Shown: positions 45,125 to 54,141, counted from the stretch's first letter. The stretch: DNA of 64,000 nucleotides from CAVYXK01 sp963708245 (GCA_963708245.1 OY970201.1:7006001-7070000), one strand, 5' to 3'. The notes: a model not told the origin generated them from the letters alone. Translations and numbers: made by a program.

Positions 45125-45784
45125 TCATCCCAGCATGCCGCCGGAGAGGTTGGCGACCTTGCGCCCCAGGCCAGCCGTCAGCGCCGGGACGCCACCAGCA
45201 ATCAGCAGTTCATGAAAATCTGAGCGCTGCACGGCGACACGGCTGATCGAGCCGTTCGTTAGCACGTCCACTACCTGCCATCCCGCGGGGCCGATTCGCA
45301 AGACGTAGTCGAGCTTCACCGGCGAGTCATTGACTCGCACCAACCGGGTCTGAACCACGACTTCGCCGTTGGCGACAGCGCGGACCGACGGCAGGACCTG
45401 GAAGCTCTGGCCGTTGTAGCTGTCGAAGTTCGAGACGTAGCTGGAAATCGTGTAGCGGCGGAACGCCGTCGCGAGGTCTGCCTTCTGCGCCTCGGGCGGC
45501 GTTGCCCAGGACAGACCGACTGACGCGGCGAGCACGGCATCGAGGTTGAAGACCTGCTCGACGACCGGGGCAAGCGCGCGATAACGCTCGGTGAACGGCG
45601 TGCGGTCGCCCGCCTTCATTGCCACGAGCAAGGCGTCGTCAAGGCGCTCGACCGGCATCCGCGCGGAAGCGGCGTCCATGGTTTGGGCACCAGCCGGCCG
45701 CCAGGGAATGGGAACAACGAAAGCAGTGATCGCCAGACCCAGCAGGTCGCGGCGTCCGATTGCGGGGATATTGTGTGTCATCAT
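45125..45784 (-). CDS. MlaC/HpnM-type phospholipid-binding ABC auxiliary protein
   Basis: 219 residues. The twin-arginine-like leader RRDLLGLAITAFVVPIPW (residues 11-28) targets it to the periplasm. The mature domain is the Tol_Tol_Ttg2/MlaC fold: FTERYRALAPVVEQVFNLDA, FRRYTISSYVSNFDSYNGQSF, VQTRLVRVNDSPVKLDYVLR and GWQVVDVLTNGSISRVAVQRSD cover the lipid-binding core. MlaC-type proteins shuttle phospholipids between membranes; no mlaABDEF genes adjoin. It is downstream of the palindromic operator at 46149-46177 and two small relics. Confidence 0.88.
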   Translation of the reverse strand: MMTHNIPAIGRRDLLGLAITAFVVPIPWRPAGAQTMDAASARMPVERLDDALLVAMKAGDRTPFTERYRALAPVVEQVFNLDAVLAASVGLSWATPPEAQKADLATAFRRYTISSYVSNFDSYNGQSFQVLPSVRAVANGEVVVQTRLVRVNDSPVKLDYVLRIGPAGWQVVDVLTNGSISRVAVQRSDFHELLIAGGVPALTAGLGRKVANLSGGMLG

Positions 45785-45811
45785 TGCTCCTCCTTCCGTA
45801 AACTTCAGCAG

Positions 45812-45994
45812 TCACGCCAGATCGCATTCAGCGGTCAGATGCCCGGTGAATGGACGCCAAATCACCGTTGCGCCCAGTTCTGGGATGCCGATGAAGGCGT
45901 GCAGATGCAGGTTGCCGCTTGCATCCAGCCAGAGCTCTGCCCGGTACCTGCTTCCATCCCGCGGATCAGTGATCTCGCCCACCCAAGTGCCATC
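45812..45994 (-). pseudogene. DUF2147 protein, C-terminal relic
   Basis: The frame reads DGTWVGEITDPRDGSRYRAE, then LWLDASGNLHLHAFIGIPEL and GATVIWRP before stop. This is the end of the DUF2147 beta-barrel family, normally ~140 residues with a signal peptide. There is no start codon; the 5' part is replaced by the dehydrogenase stub at 45993-46076. Confidence 0.6.
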
Positions 45995-46076
45995 AGCTTC
46001 GATAGGCGTCCATTAGGACTGCGCCGATTGCGTGAGATGCACCGGTGACGGCGGCGACCCTCTTTTCGGCACTCAT
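45993..46076 (-). pseudogene. Short-chain dehydrogenase N-terminal stub
   Basis: 27 codons starting at 46076 with AAAGGAGAG upstream: MSAEKRVAAVTGASHAIGAV, the cofactor-binding start of an SDR enzyme (TGASxxIG), then a stop. A good translation start followed by a truncated SDR suggests deletion fused a promoter and start to unrelated sequence. The palindromic operator lies 73-101 bp upstream. Confidence 0.6.
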
Positions 46077-46148
46077 GGCAAACTCTCCTTTCCTGGGTCG
46101 AGTGCTTCAGCGCAGTTGAACTGGCACTGGCGATGGCTGGAAACCATC

Positions 46149-46177
46149 GGACAAAGGTATCGCCGATACCTTCGTCT
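46149..46177 (-). promoter_or_regulatory. Palindromic operator candidate, site A
   Basis: AAGGTATCG-C-CGATACCTT (46154-46172) is a perfect 19-bp palindrome, extended to GACAAAGG on one side and CCTTCGTC on the other. Its centre is 87 bp upstream of the start at 46076. Sites B (47293), C (55808) and D (55456) share the sequence GACGAAGGTATCG and a similar position. Confidence 0.6.
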
Positions 46178-46373
46178 TAGACGCGAACGGAGTTGCCCCG
46201 AAAAGCAAAGCCCGGGCGCCGGCAAGAACCGCCGCTGCCCCGACTGAGATGTAAGCGTTATAAGCGGGGCGCCGATGCGTAACATCGTGCCGTGCGGCGC
46301 CTGCCATGGCGACCTCACCAATAAGGCGGGGAGCCCCTGGCTGGAAGGAATAGCGATGCGATGTCGGCCCAGA

Positions 46374-47213
46374 TCAGCGACCGAGCTGTCCGACATGGTA
46401 GCCGAGGCGCGTCTCGACATCGCCCGGCTTGTGGAAGCCCCTCTCCATGAGCTTCTTGATCCGTGCTTGAGTACCCGGCCGTGCCAGTGAGGCCATGAAG
46501 GCGTCCCATTCCGGTTGAATTTCGGCATCGGACGGGAGATCAGCCTGGTTGGCGAGGCGCTTTGTCTCCGCGATTGCATGCTTCTCGAAAGATGCAATCC
46601 GGTCCGCTAGCGCATCGACGAAGCCATCGAGTTCGTCATCCAGCAGGGCGCGATTGATATAGCCGTAGAGCTCGGCGACGTCGCCGCGGATGTCGTCCGC
46701 CCCAAGCAGCACTTCCAGTGCACGGCCGCGCCCCAAGAGGCGGGGCAGTCGCGCCATGGGTCCCCCACCCGGCACCAGACCGCAACCGACCTCCCATTGC
46801 GAGAGAATGGCCTTCTCTCGGCTGCCGAACCGCATGTCGCTCGCGAGCGCCAGCTCGCTGCCGACCCCGGTGGCGCGCCCACAAATCTTGGCGATCGAGA
46901 CCACAGGCGCGCGACTCAACCTTACCAACGCATCGGGCAACTGCTGCAAGCCGGTGGGCCCGAGCGGCAAGCTCAGCGTGTCCTCGGGCTTGGCGAGGAA
47001 GTCGTAATGGGTCAGGAAAAAACCATCAATCGCACTCTCAAAGACAACGACCTTCACGTCCTTGTCGGTTTCGAGGGCCGCGACGATCGCGGTCAGCGGG
47101 GCCATGTTCTGCGGACCGAAGATGTTCAGTGGCGGGATATCAAAAGTAACGCACCAGTGGGCCGGGGAGCGGCGCTCAAGGCGGATCTGCTTACTGGGTT
47201 CACTGTCGCACAT
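46374..47213 (-). CDS. Enoyl-CoA hydratase/isomerase family protein
   Basis: 279 residues from the ATG at 47213 (MCDSEPSKQIRLERR); 33 codons of open frame upstream overlap the operator site and are unlikely to be translated. Crotonase motifs: VTFDIPPLNIFGPQNM, DGFFLTHYDF in place of the usual AFSAGxD, and KICGRATGVGSELALASDMR with FGSREKAILSQWEVGCGLVP. The first oxyanion motif is atypical, so the reaction may not be classical hydration. It is a single gene under site B and not in an operon with CoA enzymes. Confidence 0.82.
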   Translation of the reverse strand: MCDSEPSKQIRLERRSPAHWCVTFDIPPLNIFGPQNMAPLTAIVAALETDKDVKVVVFESAIDGFFLTHYDFLAKPEDTLSLPLGPTGLQQLPDALVRLSRAPVVSIAKICGRATGVGSELALASDMRFGSREKAILSQWEVGCGLVPGGGPMARLPRLLGRGRALEVLLGADDIRGDVAELYGYINRALLDDELDGFVDALADRIASFEKHAIAETKRLANQADLPSDAEIQPEWDAFMASLARPGTQARIKKLMERGFHKPGDVETRLGYHVGQLGR

Positions 47214-47292
47214 CTGTGTCCTCCGGTGACGGGTGGGCCGGCCAATGTCCGGCTCGGCCGAGATAGCCAGATCGTCGGAAGCACATCCATCA

Positions 47293-47332
47293 GACGAAAG
47301 TATCGCAGACACCTTGGTATCGGGGATACCGA
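47293..47332 (-). promoter_or_regulatory. Palindromic operator candidate, site B (double)
   Basis: GACGAAAGTATCG-C-AGACACCTT at 47293-47315 is an imperfect version of the palindrome, and GGTATC-GGG-GATACC at 47317-47331 is a second perfect short palindrome directly adjoining. The centre of the first is 93 bp upstream of the hydratase start at 47213, close to the 87 bp of site A. Confidence 0.55.
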
Positions 47333-47337
47333 TGAAG

Positions 47338-47560
47338 CTACCGGTAAACTCCCAGCTTTGCTGCGATTTTCACCAGATCAGCGAGAGAGCCCGCCTCCAT
47401 CTTCTACATCATCCGACCTCGATGCGCTTTCACCGTGATCTCGCTGATGCCCAGCTCACCGCCAACCTGCTTGTTCATCAGACCGCTGACAACCAGTGCC
47501 ATGACGTCGTGCTCACGGCTGGTCAATGACGCGTAGCGATCCTGCCACCCCTCGCCTGAC
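47338..47560 (-). pseudogene. FixJ/NarL-type response regulator, DNA-binding domain relic
   Basis: A LuxR-type helix-turn-helix (YASLTSREHDVMALVVSGLM, then NKQVGGELGISEITVKAHRG) is followed by RMM, a TAG stop (47406-47404) and then KMEAGSLADLVKIAAKLGV to a second stop at 47338. In intact FixJ-like proteins that position is usually glutamine (CAG), so a single C-to-T change explains the stop. The receiver domain is absent. A related regulator begins at 63699. Confidence 0.8.
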
Positions 47561-47655
47561 GGGGAACCCAGCCACATTTGCGGCTCTAGCCAGCCCAACT
47601 TTTTCCACTCCCCCATTGTTCTGCCTAATCTCGGTCCAGTCATTAACGGCAACAC

Positions 47656-47715
47656 GACAGCGTGAACCTGGAAGACGGACTTGGAGGTGTCCATGCCGAT
47701 CATGGTGATATCCAT
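47656..47715 (-). pseudogene. IS110-family transposase N-terminal fragment
   Basis: MDITMIGMDTSKSVFQVHAV is the conserved start of IS110 transposases with the first catalytic aspartate. After twenty residues the frame runs into unrelated sequence and the response-regulator relic. The insertion or its deletion probably removed the regulator's receiver domain. Confidence 0.8.
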
Positions 47716-47816
47716 CGCGGGCGGCTCCCTCTTTGCAGGTTCTCGCGATCCGCATTTTGGCATATTGATGCCGCCGGGGCCGCCCGCCATCTGTAACAAT
47801 TTTGCGGCAGCACCCA

Positions 47817-49583
47817 CTACAGGTCGAGCGCGACGGCGGTTTTTGGCGCTGAGCAGCAGATGAGCGCATTGCCTTCGGCTGGCGGGTCCAACGGCTCTGG
47901 CGCGTAGGCGAGTTCGCCTTCAATCAAGCCGCTCTCGCAATTGTGGCATACGCCCGATCGGCAGGCCCAACGCACGGGAATGGCGCAGGCTTCCGCCAAT
48001 TCGAGCAGGCTGACGAAGCGGGAGTCCCATGGCACGGCGAGACCGCTTCGCAAGAACGTCACCATGGGTCCGCCGCCCGCGGGGCCGTCAGGACGATGAG
48101 GTAAGGCCGCGGCGACGCTGGCGATGCCCGGCGTGCGAGTGGACGCGGGCCCGAACACTTCGACGTGGACCCTGGGCCAGGGAATGCCCCATGCCGCCAA
48201 GCCTTTCTGGAAATCCTCGAGGAAGCGGGGCGGACCACACAGGTAGAAATCAGCGTCCTGGGGAATCCCGAACTCGTGGAGCAGTTGGAGCGAAAGATGG
48301 CCTGGCCGATCGAAGTCCTGGCCAAGCATGTCCCCTGGTGCAGGCCGACTGTAGATCACACAGCGATGCGACGCCCGCAGCGTAACGAGCAGATCGTCCG
48401 CCTCCTTGGCAAACGAATGGTGCGCCCGATCGCGGGCTGAATGCAGCCACCAAACCGGCCGGGACGCCCCGGCTTTTGTAGCGGCCGCACCATGCAACAT
48501 CGCCAACATCGGCGTGACGCCGACACCGGCGCTGATAAGGACGACGGGAGTCGCACCGGCAGCGAGCGTGAACGAGCCACGAGGAGCGCTGATCTCCAGG
48601 CGACTGCCTGCCCGGACGCTTTGGTGGAGAAAGCCGCTTGCGAGGCCGCGCTCGTTCTTGACGCCGATCCGATAGGTGGGGGTCCCGGGCGGACCGCACA
48701 GCGAATAGTTTCGCGTGACGGCGGGAGCATCCGGGCCCGGTCTCATGCGGACCACGATGTGTTGGCCGGGCAGTGCCGGTGGTAGCGGCGAACCATCTTC
48801 GGCAGCGAACTCGAACGATCGGACGTCCGCGCTTTCCTCGCGCGAAACAACGACCACAACCGGGCGGAAGCCACGCCACGCAAGAGGCGCCGACGCGCCG
48901 AGTCCAAGGCCAGCGTTGCCCGTTGTGCCTCCGGCTTCGGCAGCGGCGAGCAGCACCTGCATCGAGCCTTGCCAGTCCAAGCTGAGTGCCGGAATTCGGA
49001 CTGCGCGGCGCAAGGCTTCGAGCGGGTGCTCCGCCGAATATAGGAGGGCATCGATCTCAGCGACCGTCATGCGCTCGGGGCCGTCAGAGAGCTTCTCGAC
49101 GCCGTCGCCGGCGCCGATCTCACCTTCCTGTATGACGCGGAAATAGAAGCCGGGCCGGTGGTGCGAAACCAGCAGCGCGGGAATCTCCGGGTGGTTCAGT
49201 CTGATGCCGACCCGGTAGCAGGTGTCGCGTGGCTGGCTGACCTCGACGACGGCGCCGCCGATCCTGAAGCGATCGCCGATGCAGACCTCGTTATCGGCGA
49301 GGCCCTCCACTGTGAGGTTCTCGCCGAAATTCCCGGCCACGAGATCCGACCGCCCAAGATAGCTCGCCCAGTACCGGTAGGAATCGAGCTGGTATACCAT
49401 AATCGCACGTTGCTCGCCGCCATGACCGCGGAGGTCCCCTTGGCCGTCGCCATCGAGATTCAGCCGGCGGGCGAAAATCCGCCCCGTCACCGGCGTCTTC
49501 CAGACCGCCGTCCGAACAGTCCTGCCTTGCCATGCGACGTCCTGAGGAAGTCCGACATTAACCGAAACGATCACGCCCATCAT
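47817..49583 (-). CDS. MOSC domain-ferredoxin reductase-2Fe-2S ferredoxin fusion
   Basis: 588 residues in three modules. Residues ~1-210 are a MOSC domain with 3-alpha extension (LRGHGGEQRAIMVYQLDSYR; NFGENLTVEGL; SQPRDTCYRVGIR with the molybdenum-cofactor-type cysteine). Residues ~235-470 are an FAD/NAD(P) reductase (VTRNYSLCGPP; LISAGVGVTPMLAMLHG; FYLCGPPRFLEDF). Residues ~500-588 are a plant-type 2Fe-2S ferredoxin with C541, C546, C549 and C576/C577. MOSC proteins of the YiiM type detoxify N-hydroxylated compounds or carry Moco-sulfur; here the electron chain is built in. Starts 49583 and 49580 (double ATG) are equivalent. Confidence 0.9.
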   Translation of the reverse strand: MMGVIVSVNVGLPQDVAWQGRTVRTAVWKTPVTGRIFARRLNLDGDGQGDLRGHGGEQRAIMVYQLDSYRYWASYLGRSDLVAGNFGENLTVEGLADNEVCIGDRFRIGGAVVEVSQPRDTCYRVGIRLNHPEIPALLVSHHRPGFYFRVIQEGEIGAGDGVEKLSDGPERMTVAEIDALLYSAEHPLEALRRAVRIPALSLDWQGSMQVLLAAAEAGGTTGNAGLGLGASAPLAWRGFRPVVVVVSREESADVRSFEFAAEDGSPLPPALPGQHIVVRMRPGPDAPAVTRNYSLCGPPGTPTYRIGVKNERGLASGFLHQSVRAGSRLEISAPRGSFTLAAGATPVVLISAGVGVTPMLAMLHGAAATKAGASRPVWWLHSARDRAHHSFAKEADDLLVTLRASHRCVIYSRPAPGDMLGQDFDRPGHLSLQLLHEFGIPQDADFYLCGPPRFLEDFQKGLAAWGIPWPRVHVEVFGPASTRTPGIASVAAALPHRPDGPAGGGPMVTFLRSGLAVPWDSRFVSLLELAEACAIPVRWACRSGVCHNCESGLIEGELAYAPEPLDPPAEGNALICCSAPKTAVALDL

Positions 49584-49603
49584 GGAATCCTCCGGTGACG
49601 CGT

Positions 49604-49693
49604 CTAGCCCGTCTCGGCAGCGGCGAGAAGCATCACACCCCCATCGGACGTGAGGCGGCCGCCATCGAATGAGGCAGTGAGTTCGCGCGCCAT
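49604..49693 (-). pseudogene. IS1380-family transposase N-terminal fragment
   Basis: MARELTASFDGGRLTSDGGV followed by MLLAAAETG and a stop: the typical first residues of an IS1380-family transposase, then lost. It sits directly against the broken 3' end of the aldo/keto reductase, so an IS1380-type insertion and deletion probably truncated that gene. It is not the same subtype as the intact element in flgK. Confidence 0.65.
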
Positions 49694-50583
49694 GCCACCA
49701 GGCGTAGTGTTCCGCCGGATAAACGTAAGCCGCCTTGTCCGGCCCGCAGGCAGGGCCGATATCTCAAAGTTCTCTTGGATATGGCGCGGTGTGGTCGAGG
49801 TGGTCAGGAAGGCGGCGCCTCGTTGTACGGCCCAGGCCAGTGCGACCTGACCCGGCGTCTTGTGGACGCGCTGTGCAATGCTGGTGATCACAGGGTCATC
49901 CAGCACTCTTGGGTTCATGCCGTGTCCCAAGGCTGCAAACGCGCAGTAGCACAATCCCGTGCTCCCGACAGAAGTCGAGCAGCTCCCATTCAGGGAGGTA
50001 CGGATGGGATTCGACTTGCACCACGGCGGGCTTGATCCGCGCAGCCGCAACGACCTCTCGCAGCTTCTCCAGGCTAACATCTGACAAGCTGATCGACTTG
50101 CAATGACCGTCGTCGACGAGACGCTCGAGCGCCTGCGACGTCTCGATTGAGGTCACTCCGGAACCATAGATCACCTGACCGCGCTCATCCCTCGGGTCCT
50201 GCTCGTCGCCGGGTCGAAAGGCAAAAGGGGTATGGATGAGATAGCAGTCGACATAGTCGAGTTGCAGTCGCCGGAGACTCGCGTCAAAGGCGGGTTTGAC
50301 CCGTTCAGGACGATGATTGGTGTTCCATAGCTTCGTCGTAACGAAGACGTCCTCCCGCCGGATCGTCCCTACCTTGAACGCTGCCTGCATCGTGTCACCG
50401 ACCGCCTTTTCATTACGATAGCGTTCCGCGCAATCGAGATGTCGAAATCCAACTTCCAAAGCGATTTTCGTAGCCTGCGTGGTCGCGACAGGATCGGGGA
50501 TCAGCGTGCCAAACCCGACCGCGGGCATCGCGCCAGATCCGTGCGTAAGAGGAATCCTCGTATAGCGAAGCGGCGGTTGCCAT
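49694..50583 (-). pseudogene. Aldo/keto reductase with multiple frameshifts
   Basis: The middle frame (50528-49896) holds the AKR core: MPAVGFGTLIPDPVATTQAT, RHLDCAERYRNEKAVGD with the catalytic Asp/Tyr, VTTKLWNTNHRPERV with the Lys, and YLIHTPFAF with the His. The N-terminal strand PLRYTRIPLTHG is in phase upstream but its ATG (50583) is one base out of phase. Near 49955 the sense shifts to another frame (CAFAALGHGMNPRVLDDPVI; VALAWAVQRGAAFLTTST). The C-terminus is cut by the IS1380 relic. All catalytic residues are recognisable but no intact protein is encoded. Confidence 0.8.
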
Positions 50584-50585
50584 GC

Positions 50586-52097
50586 TCAGACTTCTTGTTG
50601 GTGCGCTGGGCGCGGCTTGCGGAGAAACAGCACAAGCGGGCTTACGATGAGCATTGCAATCATCATGACCTTGAATTGGTCGATGATCCCGACGAACGCC
50701 GCCTGGCCGGTGACCATATCGTTGAGCGTGGCAAGCCCCGGCCTGGCGACCGAACCCGCGACATGAGCGGCGGCGCGGTAGGGCATCAGGTCCTTTGCGA
50801 GCGCTAGATGCATGGCCTGGGTATTGTCGTAGAAGAAGAAGAGGACCAACGCGACGCCAATCGAGCTGCCATAGAGGCGCGACAGATTGAAGAGCGCAGT
50901 GCCTTCCGCGCGGAATGTCGGATCGAGCGTGCTGGAGGCCGTCTTGGTGAGCGTCGGCAGCAAGATGCCCAGGCCGGCGCCTTGCAGCACGCCCGCGACG
51001 ATAACGGGCCGCCAGTCCATCTCGGGTGAATAGCCGAGCATCCGCCAGTTGGCGTAGACGACGAGCGCCATTCCACCGGCCAGGAGCAGCCGATTGTCGA
51101 TCCGCGCCGGAACAACGCGGGCCGCTAAGATCAGCGCTCCCACGAGCGCGATGCTGCGCGGAATCGCCATGTAGCCGGTGGTGTCGGCCGGGTAGTTGAG
51201 CAGTTCGTCCAGCATCGGCGATGTCAATGCAATGGTCGGCAGCAGGACAAAGCCGAACGCGAAGTACATGACCGCGGAAAGAACGAGGTTGCGATCCTTG
51301 AATAACGCCTTATCGAGGAAATGAACCTTCGTGGTCAGGACGTGCACAAGATAAAGGTAGAAACCAAGCACCGAGGCGATCGCCTCTACCCAGATCTCGG
51401 CCGAGTTGAACCACTCCATGCGCTCGCCGCGGTCGAGCAGCATCTGCAACCCGATCATGCCGAGTGAGAGAGTCGTCCAGCCGAAGAAGTCGAAGGGAGG
51501 ATTCTGCTCGGCCCTCTTCTCCGGAAGCGAGAGCGACACCGCCAGGAGGATGAAACCTGCCATTGGCAGGAGAAGATAAAACATGGAGGACCAGCCGTGA
51601 TATTCGCTGAGCCAGCCGCCGATGCTGGGACCGCTGAGGATGCCGACAATTAGGGTTACGGCCACCACTAGGTTAATGCGAGCGTGCTGTGGAGGCGGCA
51701 AAATGTCGAGCAGAATCGCTATCGACAGCGGAGCGAGGGTGCCGCTTGCGCCACCCTGGACGATGCGGGCGGCGACGAATTGCATTGGACTCGTCGCACG
51801 CGCCGCGAGTACAAGGCCGAGGGCGAAGGTGGCCATCGAGAGTTGATATATGGTCTTTCTACCATAGCAGCCCGCGAGCCAACGCGTCATCGGCATGGTG
51901 ATGAGACTCGCCGCGATATACGAAGTAAATACCCAACCGACCTCGTCGTCGGACATCGACAGCGTGCCTTGGAGATAGAGCAAGGCGGCGTTGGGCAGCG
52001 AGAGGGCGACCGCCTGCATGAAGCTCGCCATCAGGGCCGCGACTATGATTGAGCGATGGCCGTCGGCTGCGGTGCCCGGCGCGACGGCGGCGCTCAT
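50586..52097 (-). CDS. MFS multidrug efflux transporter, DHA2 (EmrB/QacA) type
   Basis: 503 residues from the ATG at 52097, which overlaps the stop of the upstream membrane-fusion gene (ATGA). About 14 membrane segments alternate with loops containing DDEVGWVFTSYIAASLITMP, MTRWLAGCYGRKTIYQLSMA and ARIVQGGASGTLAPLSIAIL, the DHA2 motifs A and C region. Proton-driven export of lipophilic toxins through EmrA and an outer-membrane channel is the family role. It is the last gene of the pair; the AKR relic starts three bases after. Confidence 0.92.
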   Translation of the reverse strand: MSAAVAPGTAADGHRSIIVAALMASFMQAVALSLPNAALLYLQGTLSMSDDEVGWVFTSYIAASLITMPMTRWLAGCYGRKTIYQLSMATFALGLVLAARATSPMQFVAARIVQGGASGTLAPLSIAILLDILPPPQHARINLVVAVTLIVGILSGPSIGGWLSEYHGWSSMFYLLLPMAGFILLAVSLSLPEKRAEQNPPFDFFGWTTLSLGMIGLQMLLDRGERMEWFNSAEIWVEAIASVLGFYLYLVHVLTTKVHFLDKALFKDRNLVLSAVMYFAFGFVLLPTIALTSPMLDELLNYPADTTGYMAIPRSIALVGALILAARVVPARIDNRLLLAGGMALVVYANWRMLGYSPEMDWRPVIVAGVLQGAGLGILLPTLTKTASSTLDPTFRAEGTALFNLSRLYGSSIGVALVLFFFYDNTQAMHLALAKDLMPYRAAAHVAGSVARPGLATLNDMVTGQAAFVGIIDQFKVMMIAMLIVSPLVLFLRKPRPAHQQEV

Positions 52098-53317
52098 TTG
52101 GCCGCCGCCGTCGCGCACACGACCTGGAGCGGATGGCGCCAAGTGTAACCACAGCCGGTGTCGACCCGCACGGTGACACTGAGGCCCGAGAACAGCGGCC
52201 GGGTTGGATCGATCCTGTCAAGCTCGAGGCGTACGGGCAGACGCTGGACGACCTTGACCCAATTGCCGGTCGCGTTTTCCGGCGGCAGGACCGCGAAATC
52301 CGATCCGGTGCCTGGACTCATGCTGACGACATGTGCCTTGAACGCGCGATCCGGATAAGCGTCCACGTGGACGACCGCTTCTTTACCCGGACGCATATGG
52401 GTCAGGCCGGTTTCGCGGAAATTCGCCTCGATCCAGATGCGTCGACTCGACAGCAGCGAGAACACGGCTGCTCCGGGATTGACGAAGTCGCCGACTTGCA
52501 GGTCATCGACCCTTGTCACGATGCCGTCGTCGGGCGCCACCACCGTCGTGTACGACAGATCGAGCCGGGCCTGGTCGAGTTGGGCCTTGGCCGCGCGGAC
52601 CGACGGATGGCGATCGACCGCGATATTTGGATTGCCGTCCAACGCGGCCACGGTGTTGGCGATCTGTTGTGCGTTCGATGCAACGTGCTGACGGGCGACC
52701 CTGAGATTCGTATCGGCTTGGTCAAAGACCTCGCGCGGCGTCCAACCGTCCGTGACGAGCGCTTTCCGTCGCGCATATTCAAGCTCGTCGAAGTCCACGG
52801 TGTCGATCGCCGATCGCAGTTCGGCCATTTGCTGGCGATAGGTGGCCTTGAGCTCGTCGACCTGGAGACGCGCGCTGTCGAGCCGTGCCTCGGCCTGCTC
52901 GACGGCAATCCGGTATGGTTGCGGATCGATTTGGAACAGGAGCTGACCCTGCTTGACGCGCTGATTGTCCACGACGGCAATTTCGACCACCTGGCCGGCA
53001 ACCCGGGCGTTGACCAATTCCTTGGCTGCGTAGACGAAGGCATCGTCGGTAGAAACGTAAGGCGCCTCCGCCAGATAGTACGCCGCGCCGAAGACGGCCA
53101 GCATAACCGGGAAGAGGATCAACAGCGGGCGACGTAGGCGCTCCCGCAGTGCCATCTTTGGCCGCACGACGCGGTGACGGTCTGTGGGACGGTCGAGCGT
53201 TCGGCTGAGCGTGGCGTCAACCTCGGCAGGCTGCCCCGCATGGCCTTCGTGGATCGCGGTGCCGGAAGTCGTCGAGGTGGCGGCCGGTGTGAAATGGGGC
53301 TGCATGGCGGCCGTCAT
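52094..53317 (-). CDS. HlyD/EmrA-type membrane fusion protein
   Basis: 407 residues from the ATG at 53317 (21 codons of open frame upstream are not needed). One membrane helix near residues 61-81 (LLILFPVMLAVFGAAYYLA), then STDDAFVYAAKELVNARVAG, the typical biotinyl-lipoyl start of EmrA, a coiled-coil (RIAVEQAEARLDSARLQVDE) and a second lipoyl half with LSYTTVVAPDDGIVTRVDDL. It links the MFS pump to an outer-membrane channel. It is translationally coupled to the MFS gene. Confidence 0.92.
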   Translation of the reverse strand: MTAAMQPHFTPAATSTTSGTAIHEGHAGQPAEVDATLSRTLDRPTDRHRVVRPKMALRERLRRPLLILFPVMLAVFGAAYYLAEAPYVSTDDAFVYAAKELVNARVAGQVVEIAVVDNQRVKQGQLLFQIDPQPYRIAVEQAEARLDSARLQVDELKATYRQQMAELRSAIDTVDFDELEYARRKALVTDGWTPREVFDQADTNLRVARQHVASNAQQIANTVAALDGNPNIAVDRHPSVRAAKAQLDQARLDLSYTTVVAPDDGIVTRVDDLQVGDFVNPGAAVFSLLSSRRIWIEANFRETGLTHMRPGKEAVVHVDAYPDRAFKAHVVSMSPGTGSDFAVLPPENATGNWVKVVQRLPVRLELDRIDPTRPLFSGLSVTVRVDTGCGYTWRHPLQVVCATAAAK

Positions 53318-53349
53318 GTCATTTGTCTTTTGCAACACGGCGCAGTGAC

Positions 53350-54141
53350 CTACCACTCTGGGCCACGATGACGACTGCAAGATCCATTCTCCTTCGACAT
53401 ATAGAGCAGCGGCTTACCCTGCTCGTCCGCGACGAGTGCCACTCGTCCTCGCTCGCCGGTGGCGCCGAACTCGGCGAGGTCCGTCGCAAGAAGGTGCTCA
53501 ATGAGCTCGGCGACGCCAGCGCCACGCGTGCCGGTGGTAACGAAGGCAGCGCGTTCCTTGACCGATGGCAGGGCATTCGCGACCGCCACAGGCAGCCCGC
53601 AGACGTCAAGGAAGGCAAGGTCGTTCTCGGCATCGCCGACCCCGATGCAATTGAGCGGTGACAGACCGAGTTGCGCCAGTGCGCCGCGCAAGCCGCTCGC
53701 CTTGGTGACGCCGACCGGCAGCACCATGACGGCGCCCTTGTTGAACGTGATCTGCAGGTTGAGGCCGAGATCATGAATCGCCCTGAGCACCTTGCCTTCA
53801 TTCGGTTCCCAGGTCGCGACGATCACCCGCCCCACCCACAACGGTGCCACTCCAAGTTCACGCAGACGCTCGACAAAGGCCGGAGGCGGTGCGTCACCAA
53901 GCGCCTGCTCCTCGTGGTTGGCCGGGTCGTACAGCAGCGCACCGTTTTCGGCGACCACGAGATCGAACAGGTCCAGCCGTGGCATGACCCGCTGCAGGTC
54001 AGTCAACCCTCGACCGGTGACGAGGATCAGGCGCCGGGCACCGCCGCGCAACCGCTCCAAAGCGGCGAGCGTTGGTTTGTCGACCACACCGTCATCAGCG
54101 ATCGTTCCGTCGTAATCGGTCGCCAGAGCCAGATAGTGCAT
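53350..54141 (-). CDS. HAD-superfamily phosphatase (Cof type), C-terminus probably truncated
   Basis: 263 residues. HAD motif I is DYDGT (D9, D11), motif II VTGRGL, motif III lysine in TFNKGAVMVLPVGVTKASGL, and motif IV GVGDAENDLAFLDVCGLPVA. Larger relatives of this HAD type continue after residue ~220 into a P-loop ATPase domain; here the sequence changes character after TDLAEFGATGERGRVAL and ends. It may be a natural short form or a truncated fusion. It is followed after 32 bp by the efflux genes and could share their transcript. Confidence 0.82.
   Translation of the reverse strand: MHYLALATDYDGTIADDGVVDKPTLAALERLRGGARRLILVTGRGLTDLQRVMPRLDLFDLVVAENGALLYDPANHEEQALGDAPPPAFVERLRELGVAPLWVGRVIVATWEPNEGKVLRAIHDLGLNLQITFNKGAVMVLPVGVTKASGLRGALAQLGLSPLNCIGVGDAENDLAFLDVCGLPVAVANALPSVKERAAFVTTGTRGAGVAELIEHLLATDLAEFGATGERGRVALVADEQGKPLLYMSKENGSCSRHRGPEW

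Noticed and set aside
52049..53137. Plus-strand 362-residue frame
   Set aside because: Antisense of the membrane-fusion protein gene.
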